DNA of 64,000 nucleotides, taken from the NCBI RefSeq assembly GCF_014207565.1, contig NZ_JACHGJ010000008.1, forward strand, positions 62,001 through 126,000. Direction: 5' to 3'. A program made the translations under genes and the position numbers. The stretch's first letter is position 1. Each line of letters opens with the position of its first letter. Of this stretch, positions 9,367 through 18,330 are shown piece after piece. The notes below the pieces were generated by a model. The model saw only the letters and a list, made by a program, of their open reading frames with translations. It made no database searches and was not told the origin of the DNA. This DNA comes from Spirochaeta isovalerica. Lineage in GTDB: Bacteria > Spirochaetota > Spirochaetia > DSM-2461.

Positions 9367-11400
9367 ATGAAAATCAAAAAGTTATCATTGAAAATGCAGA
9401 TTGCTTTAAATCTTCTGTTTCTTATCGTTATGATACCCCTCGGCATTTCAGTCTTTACCACAACCAGCACGGAGATAGCCCATAGAACAAGCATCGAACT
9501 TGTTTCCAACACGAAACTCATCAGCGATATGACCCATGTCTATGTCAATTCCACAGTGGAAAACTACCTGAGGGCTATTGCCGAGAAAACAAAGTCCCTT
9601 ATCGAGATCTACTACAACCAGTACGCCTCCGGAATGGTGACCAGGCAGGAAGCCTTCGCCGAAGCCCGGGCTCTGATTCTCGATAAAAACTATGGAAAAA
9701 TAGGAACCACAGGCTATATAGCGGGTGTCTCCTCCAAAGGGATCCTGGCTATTCATCCCGCTTCGGAGGGCGTGGATGCCAGCGGCTATGATTTCATGAA
9801 AAAAGCCATGGAGATGAAAAACGGTTTCCTCACCTATGAATGGCAGAATACGGGAGAGGATGTCCCCCGGGACAAAGTGGGATACATGTCCTATTTCGAA
9901 CCCTGGGACATCATAGTCTGGGCTTCCAGCTATAAAAGCGAGTTCCGCTTTCTCGTCGATGAAACGAGGCTGAAGGAAAAACTGAAAAGCCTTAAAAATG
10001 GAGAAACAGGATATAACTTTATCCTGGACAGTACGGGCAGGCTGATCTATCACCCCGAACTGCAATCTCTCGATATGAAAAACCTGGACGACCCCTCGAT
10101 CTCCACCATAGTCAATATGATGTCCGAAGCGAAAATCCGAAACGGCGAAATCATTCAGAACAGCTATATAGGTGAAACCGACGGCCAGGAAAGAATGATA
10201 TCCATGACCTATTATGAAGAAATGGACTGGTTTATCGCCTCCAGCATTTCCAAAAAGGAAATCTACGGGATTCTCTACACCCTGGGCAGAATCCTGATCT
10301 TCATTTCCCTGGGGGCTTTCGTTGTCATGAATTTTGTTATCTTCTGGCTGTTGAAAATGATGCTGACACCTTTGAAGCGGATCAGCTCAGCCGTCAACCA
10401 GGTTTCGGAAGGCGATATCAGCCATCAGATAGATATCTATACGGCTGATGAAATAGGCGCCATGACCGGAGACATCAACCATCTGATCGAAGGGCTGAAC
10501 AAAGTCTTCTGCCGGATGAAACACGATGTGGAAATACTCAATTCGTCGATACAGGACCTCAGCAGCTCGAGCAAGGAAATTGCGACGACCTCCAACGAAC
10601 AGGCTTCGGCGGTTAAAGAGATCGTTACCACCATGGAGGATTCGGACCAGCTGTCGAAAGGCATAGAATCGATGATCAACGAGGTCTCCAACATAGCCAA
10701 TGCCACCAAGGAGAAAGTGAAGAACGGCGTCAACAACATTGAGGAAAGCCTGGTGAAGATGAGCGAAATCCGCACATCCAACGATGACACCATTACGGGA
10801 ATCCGGTCTCTCAGCGAGAAGATCGAAGCCATATGGGAAATCGTCACAATCATCAACAGCATAGCCGACCAGACGAAGATCATCGCTTTCAACGCCGAAC
10901 TGGAAGCATCGGCCGCGGGAGAAGCGGGCAAGAACTTTCAGATTGTCGCTTCGGAGATCAGGCGCCTGGCCGACAGCACGGTGAACTCCACTTCGGAGAT
11001 CAAAAGCAAAATCAACGAAATCCAGAGATCCTCCGACAGGCTCATTACCGCATCGGAAGACGGCACGAATAAAATCAAAGAGGGAGACTCGCTGACCCAG
11101 AGCCTCCACCAGACCTTCGAAGAGATAATGGAATCGTCGGAAATAACGGCCGGTTCCGCCGACAACATCTCCAGTTCGATCAAGCAGATGGTCGTGGCTT
11201 TCGAACAGATACTCCTGACGCTGAAACAGATATCCGAAGGAATCAACAACTTCGTAATTTCCACCAATTCCAATACGGAAATCAGCCAGAAACTGAAAGA
11301 CATGGCCAACAGCATGGGCACCTTCCTCTCCTACTACAACACGACCGATGTCTGTTCCATGGATCAGTCGATGGAGAGAAAACCGGAGAGCAAAGGCTGA
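9367..11400 (+). CDS. Methyl-accepting chemotaxis protein with two cache-like modules
   Basis: The 677-residue chemoreceptor has TM1 at about 12-30 and a periplasmic sensor at about 35-310. The sensor shows two cache-like repeats, GTTGYIAGVSSKGILAIHP and GETGYNFILDSTGRLIYHP, which suggests a dual-cache ligand fold. TM2 is at about 312-333, followed by HAMP and a signalling domain whose tip reads AFNAELEASAAGEAGKNF. The start follows GCGGAG. It lies convergent with the chemosensory operon ending at 11406, only 5 bp away. It is a candidate input for that pathway, though this is inferred from position. The ligand is unknown. Confidence 0.92.
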   Translation: MKIKKLSLKMQIALNLLFLIVMIPLGISVFTTTSTEIAHRTSIELVSNTKLISDMTHVYVNSTVENYLRAIAEKTKSLIEIYYNQYASGMVTRQEAFAEARALILDKNYGKIGTTGYIAGVSSKGILAIHPASEGVDASGYDFMKKAMEMKNGFLTYEWQNTGEDVPRDKVGYMSYFEPWDIIVWASSYKSEFRFLVDETRLKEKLKSLKNGETGYNFILDSTGRLIYHPELQSLDMKNLDDPSISTIVNMMSEAKIRNGEIIQNSYIGETDGQERMISMTYYEEMDWFIASSISKKEIYGILYTLGRILIFISLGAFVVMNFVIFWLLKMMLTPLKRISSAVNQVSEGDISHQIDIYTADEIGAMTGDINHLIEGLNKVFCRMKHDVEILNSSIQDLSSSSKEIATTSNEQASAVKEIVTTMEDSDQLSKGIESMINEVSNIANATKEKVKNGVNNIEESLVKMSEIRTSNDDTITGIRSLSEKIEAIWEIVTIINSIADQTKIIAFNAELEASAAGEAGKNFQIVASEIRRLADSTVNSTSEIKSKINEIQRSSDRLITASEDGTNKIKEGDSLTQSLHQTFEEIMESSEITAGSADNISSSIKQMVVAFEQILLTLKQISEGINNFVISTNSNTEISQKLKDMANSMGTFLSYYNTTDVCSMDQSMERKPESKG

Positions 11401-11405
11401 TAGAG

Positions 11406-13193
11406 TTATTTGAAATTGAGAGTGACCGCCCCGTCCCAGCGGTCGGGGGGGTCGCTTCTGTATTCCTCGCAGCGGTCGAGAAACTGGCTTGTGGGAAAAT
11501 CCTCCGGGAGGATTTCCAGTGCTTCTTCAAGATACTGTATGGCCAGATACCAGTTCCCCATCAGGTACATGGATAGCCCTTTCTGATAGAGCTCACGCCA
11601 CTTTTCAGGATACAGATCCGGTTCGATCTCCAATGAATAAATCCGGCTCGGTTCCGTTTTCCCCTTGACCCGCGCCACATCGACCAGACGGCAGAAATAG
11701 TCGTTCTTCAGCTGATGATACATAACTTCTGAAATAAGAATATGGCGGTGATAATGCTTGCAAAGGCTTTCCAGCCGCGCCGCCAGATTCACCGTATCGC
11801 CGATGGCCGTATAGTCGAATTTGACGGAACAGCCTATGTTTCCGATAATGGCGACCCCTTCGTTCAGCCCCACTCCGATATGGAAACCCTCTGAAGGAAG
11901 GGTCATGAAAGAAGTGTTGTTTTTGCGGTAGGTCTCTATCATCTCTTTCGCGGCGCGCGCCGCCCTCCCGCAGTTGTCGGTGTAGCTGATGGGGGCGCCG
12001 AAAATGGCGAAGATGGCATCGCCGATAAACTTGTCGATAGTCCCGCCGTTATCCTTGATAATGCTCCCCATAGATGTGAAGTGCTGGTTGAGAAACCGGA
12101 CGATATTCTCCGCGCTGTTGTGTTCGGCTATGTATTCGAAATTCCTGATGTGGGAAAAAAGCACGACGATTTTCCTCTTTTCACCGGTCATAAGGTCCCG
12201 TTCTGAAGTTTTTACCAGCAGGTCTTCGATTATGGGAGCGGGCAGAAAACGGGTGAAAGCCCTGTATAGCGTTTCAGTCTCCAGTTCCGAATTATAATGC
12301 CGCACCGCCAGTTCCAGGGTTTTACCGCATTTATCGGAGACAAGAGCAGAGAGTCTGGCGGCGGCGCTCCGCTTCTCCCCATCGGAGAGATTTCCGCAGG
12401 CCAGATAAGCGGAAAACCACGGGTGGCTTTCCAGAACTGAAAAAATTACTATCCCGATCGTCTTATCCTCAGTTCCCGAACCGCCCGATTGACTGGCGAA
12501 AGAACAGGTCCAGTCCGCGTCCACGGGAATAAAAGCTTCGGGCTGTTTTTTTCTGCAGGCCTTCATAATTCCGGTCCTCAGCTCTTCGGTCCAGAATCCG
12601 CCGCAATAGAGATGGCGGATTTCCTGCTCTCCTCCCCGGAACTCCATATAGGCGAAATCACAGCCGGTTAAGGCGCATGTCCGCCGCAGAAGCGTGTCGA
12701 TAACATTCTCCATGGAATTGCCCGCGATGGGCACCCCTTCCAGCTGAGCGCTTGCGTATTCCAGAAAAATCCTCTGTTCCAGACCTTTTTTGACCGTACT
12801 GCCGCAGCCGCCTTGCTGAAGCGCAATGGGCGCGCTTTCACCTCTTTTGTTTTTACTGTATAAAAGCCTGTTAATAATCAGCTTGAATTCCTGTTCGTCG
12901 GGATCGAAGCGGGAAACCCACAGATTGACGGGTATATGGGAGCCCGGTTTTCTCTCCGAGAGAAGGACGACGGGAATGGAGGAGCAGTCGGCCCGCGATT
13001 TGAGACAGAAAATAAGTTCCTCCATCCGGCTGGAAAAACTGTCGCCCATGATAATGAGACGGGGCGACACTTGGGAAAGGGTTTCCCAGAAAACAGCCGG
13101 GTCCGTCAGGTGCCTGATGTTCCACGCTTCCAGCCATTTGAGAAAAGATGAGGCGAGCAGCCCCGAAGATTCGCAATAGAGAATATCCGTCAC
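11406..13193 (-). CDS. Class III adenylyl cyclase homologue lacking the first metal Asp (C2-like)
   Basis: The 595-residue protein has a receiver-like but degenerate N-terminus (1-115), a GAF-like middle (about 150-310), the linker FTRFLPAPIIEDLL, and a cyclase domain at about 335-520. A TPR-like tail follows. In the cyclase domain the first metal-binding Asp is replaced by His348 (LFSHIRNF), where active subunits have D-I. The second Asp is kept (D392 in DKFIGDA), as are Lys388 and Thr462 for adenine recognition, Asn469 and Arg473. That is the pattern of a C2-type half. The start overlaps the stop of the neighbouring cyclase gene by 4 bp (ATGA), implying coupled synthesis. Alone, a homodimer is expected to be weak or dead. 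Confidence 0.88.
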   Translation of the reverse strand: MTDILYCESSGLLASSFLKWLEAWNIRHLTDPAVFWETLSQVSPRLIIMGDSFSSRMEELIFCLKSRADCSSIPVVLLSERKPGSHIPVNLWVSRFDPDEQEFKLIINRLLYSKNKRGESAPIALQQGGCGSTVKKGLEQRIFLEYASAQLEGVPIAGNSMENVIDTLLRRTCALTGCDFAYMEFRGGEQEIRHLYCGGFWTEELRTGIMKACRKKQPEAFIPVDADWTCSFASQSGGSGTEDKTIGIVIFSVLESHPWFSAYLACGNLSDGEKRSAAARLSALVSDKCGKTLELAVRHYNSELETETLYRAFTRFLPAPIIEDLLVKTSERDLMTGEKRKIVVLFSHIRNFEYIAEHNSAENIVRFLNQHFTSMGSIIKDNGGTIDKFIGDAIFAIFGAPISYTDNCGRAARAAKEMIETYRKNNTSFMTLPSEGFHIGVGLNEGVAIIGNIGCSVKFDYTAIGDTVNLAARLESLCKHYHRHILISEVMYHQLKNDYFCRLVDVARVKGKTEPSRIYSLEIEPDLYPEKWRELYQKGLSMYLMGNWYLAIQYLEEALEILPEDFPTSQFLDRCEEYRSDPPDRWDGAVTLNFK

Positions 13194-14770
13194 GGCGCGC
13201 CCTCCGTATCTTCCCAGAGAGGAATGTAGAGCTCCACGCCATTCTCAAGGCGATCCACCCGTTTCATGGGAAAATCATCTCCCGCCGACTGGAAAACCGA
13301 TTGGCTGGCCAGAATATGGCCGGGATACTCCTTGGTCAGAGCTTCCAGTTCCTCGGCAATTCCGATGACATCGCCGATAGCCGTGTAATCGGATTTCTCC
13401 AGTGAACCGATATTGCCCACAATGGCTTCTCCCCTGTGGAGCCCGACGCCTATGGAATAGCCCGCCTCGGGGAGGATCAGACCTTCCGTATCGACTTTCT
13501 TCAGATTTCTCACCATATCCATAGCGGCGATAAGCGATTGCTTTCCGGTGTTTTCCAGAGACTGGGGAACGCCGAAAAAAGCGACTATGGCATCGCCGAT
13601 AAACTTATCGATACTGCCTCCCGCCCCTTCGATAGCCCCGACCATGGCATCGAAATGGTGGTTGAGGAATTCCACGACCTGCTGGGCGCCGTTCGATTCG
13701 GTGATGGTCGTAAAAGAGCGGATATCGCAAAAGAGAACGGTGACCTCCTGTTTGCCCGGCTTGACCGACGTTTTGCTTTTCTCCTGTTCCACCAGCTGGG
13801 GTATGATATCCGGCGGAACGAAGCGGGAAAAAATCTGAAAGATCTTCTGCTGCCGCAGCACTGTCTGGTGGTTCTGAAGTATCTTGGCAAAGGGAACGGC
13901 CAGTGGATCGAGGAATTCCATGATTCTTCCAATCATCAGCCTGTTGAAATAATGGTTACTCAAATGTCCGAAATGAAAGGTCGCCAGAACATCGCCTTTG
14001 TGATTTTTCAAAGGGAGACAGAGATAGGAACTGATTTTCTGCCGATCCATGGAAATTTTATCGAAATCTGTACGGCCGCCGAGAAAAATGGTCTCTTTGG
14101 GATTTTCCAGATCCAGACCTTTGAAATAACTGAAAAAATCGCTGAGGCAGAAGCTGCGGAAGTCATTGTAATCCTCGCGGTGGAGCATGGCCGATGGCTT
14201 CACATAGGCTTCCACATTGAGATGGCTGCTGAAAAGAAGGACAAGCAGGTGGGGATGGCAGATCTCTTCGAGCATACGGAAAAACTCGGTAATGGCTTTT
14301 TCGAACAGACTGGTGGACTGGGGGATTTCCGCCAGGTCCTTTTTCAGACGATTGAGCTGAAGCGATCGAATGAGCCGTTCCACGGAAGCCCGTTCCCCCA
14401 GTGAAAATTTAATGGGGAAATCAAAAGCCGTCAGATCCCTTTCTCCTCCGCTGAACCGGGCCGCATCCCTCCAGAGCGCTTCTTTATCCCCCTTCCGGTC
14501 TCCGCCCAGGGCAAAAAAGAGATTTTCCCTTCCGAAGGGAATCTGCTCGCCGTAAGACCACAGGGGGAGTAGGTCCGGGGGGAATTCTTCTCTCAAAGCG
14601 GAAACCAGATCCAGGCAGAGAGGGTCGGCCAGATCGGCCAGAACGAGGTGGGGTACATCATCGGGACTGTCAAAGGAAAAGTCACCGCCGGGGAAATGCT
14701 CGAGGATTGTTTTTTCATCGGATTCGAAAAGCGGCTTGTCTCTTCCCAGATAGAATATCCTACGCATCAT
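13190..14770 (-). CDS. Class III adenylyl cyclase homologue lacking catalytic Asn/Arg (C1-like)
   Basis: The 526-residue protein has the same layout as its neighbour: degenerate receiver-like start, GAF-like middle, the linker FSRFVPPDIIPQL, then a cyclase domain at about 335-505. Both metal Asps are present (D349 in LFCDIRSF, D393 in DKFIGDA), with Lys389 also kept. The catalytic stretch that normally reads GDTVNLAARLE is GDVIGIAEELE, so Asn becomes Gly470 and Arg becomes Glu474. That is a C1-type half. It overlaps cheA by 11 bp and the C2-like gene by 4 bp. It most likely works as a heterodimer with that neighbour; a purely regulatory role is the alternative. Confidence 0.88.
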   Translation of the reverse strand: MMRRIFYLGRDKPLFESDEKTILEHFPGGDFSFDSPDDVPHLVLADLADPLCLDLVSALREEFPPDLLPLWSYGEQIPFGRENLFFALGGDRKGDKEALWRDAARFSGGERDLTAFDFPIKFSLGERASVERLIRSLQLNRLKKDLAEIPQSTSLFEKAITEFFRMLEEICHPHLLVLLFSSHLNVEAYVKPSAMLHREDYNDFRSFCLSDFFSYFKGLDLENPKETIFLGGRTDFDKISMDRQKISSYLCLPLKNHKGDVLATFHFGHLSNHYFNRLMIGRIMEFLDPLAVPFAKILQNHQTVLRQQKIFQIFSRFVPPDIIPQLVEQEKSKTSVKPGKQEVTVLFCDIRSFTTITESNGAQQVVEFLNHHFDAMVGAIEGAGGSIDKFIGDAIVAFFGVPQSLENTGKQSLIAAMDMVRNLKKVDTEGLILPEAGYSIGVGLHRGEAIVGNIGSLEKSDYTAIGDVIGIAEELEALTKEYPGHILASQSVFQSAGDDFPMKRVDRLENGVELYIPLWEDTEGAP

Positions 14771-16943
14771 TCACTTTTCCCAGCAGGTTCCTCACTTTTT
14801 CAAGAAGGCTTCCCCTGTCAAAATCCTTCTTATTGATAATGGCATTGGCTCCGGCTTTCATGGCGCTGTCCTTCAGCCCCGCCATATCTTCGGAACTGAC
14901 GACTATGACCGGGGTGGACTTATACTTATCCTGCCGTCTCAGGTTTTCGATCAGGGTGATGCCGTCCATGCGGGGCATTTTCACATCGGTGATTATGAGG
15001 TGATAGTACTGTTTTTTCAGCTTGTCCAGAGCGTCTATGCCGTCTTCCGCCAGATCCACATTGTAGTGGTCCAGTTCGAGGATGGATTTTTCGATCTCCC
15101 TTGTCGTTTTCGAATCGTCGACAACGAGAATCTGCTTGTACTCCTTGCTTCTGGAGGAAAACTTCCGGCGGAACTCGATATTTCTTATCCCTTTGAACCG
15201 GTCAATGAGTTCGGGAATAAAGAGGATATTGATGATATCGAAGTTCTCATCGAATACGACGCCCTGTATGGCTTTCAGGTTGACCAGATTGCCGGGGAGG
15301 GGTTTGTAGATAAGGGAGGTGAACTGGATGACAGAATCGACAACGATTCCGATTATATCGCCCAGAGACTCGACGATGACAACCGATAGTTTATCGCCGC
15401 TGTAACTCTCCTCTCCCTCGAGCAGGGAAGAGAGAGGATAGACGGGAATGATCATATCGCGGAGACGGATGACATTGCGGTTGAGCACCTGAATGACATC
15501 GCTCCTCTGGACAATGAGGATCTCCCGGACGAAGGCCGCGGGAATCAGGAACCGCTCGTTGCGGGAAGAGACGAAGAATCCCGCCACAGTCGCAAGGGAA
15601 AGAGGCAGGGAGAGAAGGAATTCCGTTCCTTCGCCCCTGGTGCTCTCCAGTGTTATTTTCCCCTTGATGTTTTCGATATTGCTCCGGACGATATCGAGAC
15701 CCACACCGCGGCCCGACAGACTGGTAACCTTCCTCGTGGTTGTAAAGCCCGACTGGAAAAGGAAGTTGACCAGGTTTCTCTCCTCCATCTCCCGGATCTC
15801 CTCCTCCTGATCGGGGTTCAGCTCAAGGGCTTTTTTCCGGATTCCCTCGTAGTCTATCCCCCGTCCGTCGTCGCGGATGGAAATGTTGATGCGCCCTCCT
15901 TCGGAATGGCAGCTGATCGATATGTTCCCGGCCTTATCCTTGCCTCCCGCAATCCTCTCTTCAACAGGTTCGATCCCGTGGTCGATGGCGTTTCTCAGAA
16001 GATGGATGATGGGGTCGTTGATCTGCTCCAGAATGGTTTTGTCGAGGAGAAGGTCCGTACCGGAAATGGAAAAATCGATTTCCTTGTCCAGCATCAGCGC
16101 CGTTTCCTCGACCATCTTTTTAAGAGGGCCGAGCACAATTTCCATGGGCAGCATTCTCAGGCCCAGAATATCCTCCTGGAGCTCAAAACTCATATGTTCC
16201 AGCTGGGCGGTTTCCTCGGAATAGGATTTGCGGATTTTCTGGACGAGCTTGACCGTGTTGTCAACCGAACGGGTATACTCCCCCGCTTCGGGGATCCGGT
16301 CGGAAATAAGGCGGAATTTATCCTGGATCTCCCGCAATCCCGTTTCCAGTTCGGCCAGGGTTTCATTTTCCTTTTTGAACTTGAACTGCTGGATAATCAG
16401 ACCGTTCAGCTGTTTGACGATATCGTCGATGACGCTGACTTTTATCCTTACCGTGTCGTAATCCCCCAGACCGCTTTTTTTCTCCTCCGCCACCTCAGAG
16501 ACCTCTTGAACCGACCCTCTGTCCCTGTCTTCCTCAAGATCATCGAGATTGAACTGAAGGCCCGACATGGCCTTCTGAAAAGCCTGTTTCAGCCGTTTGT
16601 GGGGGATATCATCGCTGCCCGTATTTCTTATCGCTTTCAGAGCCAGTTCCATATAATCCACCGAACTCAGAACCAGCTGAATCAGAGGCTTGGAAATAGC
16701 GAATCGCCTGTCTTTAACCCCTTTGAAAATATCTTCCAGACTGTGGGCGATCTCCTCGAGAACGGGATAGTTCATCATTCTCGACGAACCTTTGAGAGTG
16801 TGCAGCAGCCTGAGCAGTTCGGCCAGGGTTTCCGGGTTGTCAGGATCTCTTCTCAGGGCTATGACAACATCGCTGAGAAGGACGAGGTTCTCCTTCGCCT
16901 CATTGAGATAATTGTCTACAAATGCTTCTTTACTTATGGGCAT
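14760..16943 (-). CDS. cheA: CheA histidine kinase fused to a receiver domain
   Basis: The 727-residue hybrid CheA has an N-terminal HPt domain with phospho-accepting His48 in LLHTLKGSS, and a dimerisation/HATPase core. The core contains HLLRNAIDHGIEP, DDGRGIDYEGI and GRGVGLDIV. A CheW-like domain follows, then a C-terminal receiver with Asp653 in ITDVKMPRMDG. No classical CheY-binding P2 domain is obvious. The ATG at 16943 follows GGGGAGTG; a GTG at 16952 is the alternative. The gene lies 1 bp after cheR and overlaps the C1-like cyclase gene by 11 bp. The attached receiver may act as a phosphate sink, as no separate cheY is in the operon. Confidence 0.92.
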   Translation of the reverse strand: MPISKEAFVDNYLNEAKENLVLLSDVVIALRRDPDNPETLAELLRLLHTLKGSSRMMNYPVLEEIAHSLEDIFKGVKDRRFAISKPLIQLVLSSVDYMELALKAIRNTGSDDIPHKRLKQAFQKAMSGLQFNLDDLEEDRDRGSVQEVSEVAEEKKSGLGDYDTVRIKVSVIDDIVKQLNGLIIQQFKFKKENETLAELETGLREIQDKFRLISDRIPEAGEYTRSVDNTVKLVQKIRKSYSEETAQLEHMSFELQEDILGLRMLPMEIVLGPLKKMVEETALMLDKEIDFSISGTDLLLDKTILEQINDPIIHLLRNAIDHGIEPVEERIAGGKDKAGNISISCHSEGGRINISIRDDGRGIDYEGIRKKALELNPDQEEEIREMEERNLVNFLFQSGFTTTRKVTSLSGRGVGLDIVRSNIENIKGKITLESTRGEGTEFLLSLPLSLATVAGFFVSSRNERFLIPAAFVREILIVQRSDVIQVLNRNVIRLRDMIIPVYPLSSLLEGEESYSGDKLSVVIVESLGDIIGIVVDSVIQFTSLIYKPLPGNLVNLKAIQGVVFDENFDIINILFIPELIDRFKGIRNIEFRRKFSSRSKEYKQILVVDDSKTTREIEKSILELDHYNVDLAEDGIDALDKLKKQYYHLIITDVKMPRMDGITLIENLRRQDKYKSTPVIVVSSEDMAGLKDSAMKAGANAIINKKDFDRGSLLEKVRNLLGKVNDA

Positions 16944-16944
16944 A

Positions 16945-18330
16945 TTAAACACTCCCCGAAGCGAGCTGTTCCCGCTCGCGATTGCAAATCAATTCAAAAT
17001 AACGGGCGTTGAACCCCTCGAGAAGAAACTGGAAGTCATAGCGGTCCGCACTGATGTAGCGGCGGATCTGCTCGAGCGCGGCCTCCAGATTCTCAAGCTT
17101 TTCCTCTTTATTCAGTTCCCTTCCGCCGCTCCGCAGCAGATAATATCGGGAGGGCCAGAGTTTCGGGCAGGCCTCAACCGACGACCGGAAATGGGCCGCC
17201 GCCTCTTCATTGCACCCCTTCGAATAAGCGAGATAGCCGGAAAAAAAATGGAAAAGGCCGGGGAAACGGCTCAATTCCCGATCTTTGCCGAGAAACTCTG
17301 AAGCTTCTTCAAGATCCTGATTCTCCACAGCGGCGGCAAGATTCACGTACTGACAGACAAGCCCCGAGTCTTCGGGAGGACAGATTTTGCCCCTGCCCCT
17401 GTACCGGTTTATTCTCCGGCACAGTTCCAGGTCGTCTTCGGGCAGGCGGTGCCGGACCGCGGTTTCAAGGGAAACGGAGCCGCGAGCAGAGGAAGCCGGA
17501 ACCGGAGCCGTTTTTTCCGCTACTTTCAAAGGCGCTTTCTTCCGGAAGAAATAGACACCGTGCCACTCCTCCAGTTCAAGCGCCGGATCGGAGATAAGCG
17601 CCGTTTCGGAAACGGAGAGGAAAAGAACCCCCTCTTCTTTCAGCTTTCCCGCTAAGCGGCCGATGATCTTCTTCTTGTTATCGGGGCTCATATAAATCAG
17701 AGTGTTGCGGAAAAATATCAGGTCCATATCCGGAAGACCGTCAAAGCTGTCGGAAAAAACATTGATCTGTTTTCTATCAATCTCTTCCAGGACGGCTCCT
17801 TCAACTGAAAAACTCTTCTCTTCCCTGTCTTTAATGGCCCGGTCCAATAAGTCCCGGAATTCTTCTCCGTCATGGCGGAAAGCCGTGTATCTGTAGGAAC
17901 CACGGGAAAAAACCTCCAGCATTCTCCCGCTGATATCTGAAGCGGTCAGAGTAAACGGCCGCCGGCTGAACTCTTTTAACAGCGCGTAAAGAGAGAGCGG
18001 TTCCTCTCCGGAGGAGCAACTGGCGCTCCAGAGCCTGAGAGGCTCTCCTCCCCGTTCATTCCACCGGGGAATAAAAAAATCGCGAAGAGCTTTAAACTGC
18101 TTCTCCTCCCGGAAGAAATAGGTTTCGTTAATGGTAATGCTATTGAAAAAAAGATCCCGCTCTCCAAGGTCGCGATCCAGGAGATTCAGATAGGCCGGCA
18201 AATCCAGAGCCTGCTCCTCCATTCGGATTTTCACGAAGTTCTCAACGGTGGAGACATTGCTTTCGGGAACATTCATTCCCGTGGCTCTGAGTATATAGGC
18301 ATTCAGTTTGTGAAAATCTCCCGCGTTCAC
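16945..18330 (-). CDS. cheR: CheR chemoreceptor methyltransferase with C-terminal helical extension
   Basis: Of 461 residues, the first 270 or so form a CheR methyltransferase: the N-terminal helical part, TINETYFFREEKQF, the SAM motif SASCSSGEEPLSL, the acidic TASDISGRML, and FFRNTLIYM in place of the usual CRNVLIYF. The last 180 residues look like TPR-type helices (AAHFRSSVEACPKLWPSRYYL), as in CheR proteins of alternative chemosensory systems. It should methylate receptor glutamates using SAM. It overlaps cheB by 4 bp. Confidence 0.9.
   Translation of the reverse strand: MNAGDFHKLNAYILRATGMNVPESNVSTVENFVKIRMEEQALDLPAYLNLLDRDLGERDLFFNSITINETYFFREEKQFKALRDFFIPRWNERGGEPLRLWSASCSSGEEPLSLYALLKEFSRRPFTLTASDISGRMLEVFSRGSYRYTAFRHDGEEFRDLLDRAIKDREEKSFSVEGAVLEEIDRKQINVFSDSFDGLPDMDLIFFRNTLIYMSPDNKKKIIGRLAGKLKEEGVLFLSVSETALISDPALELEEWHGVYFFRKKAPLKVAEKTAPVPASSARGSVSLETAVRHRLPEDDLELCRRINRYRGRGKICPPEDSGLVCQYVNLAAAVENQDLEEASEFLGKDRELSRFPGLFHFFSGYLAYSKGCNEEAAAHFRSSVEACPKLWPSRYYLLRSGGRELNKEEKLENLEAALEQIRRYISADRYDFQFLLEGFNARYFELICNREREQLASGSV

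Noticed and set aside
16945-16952. GTG start of cheA at 16952
   Set aside because: The ATG at 16943 has a better spaced GGGGAG site and a more typical CheA start. The GTG remains possible.
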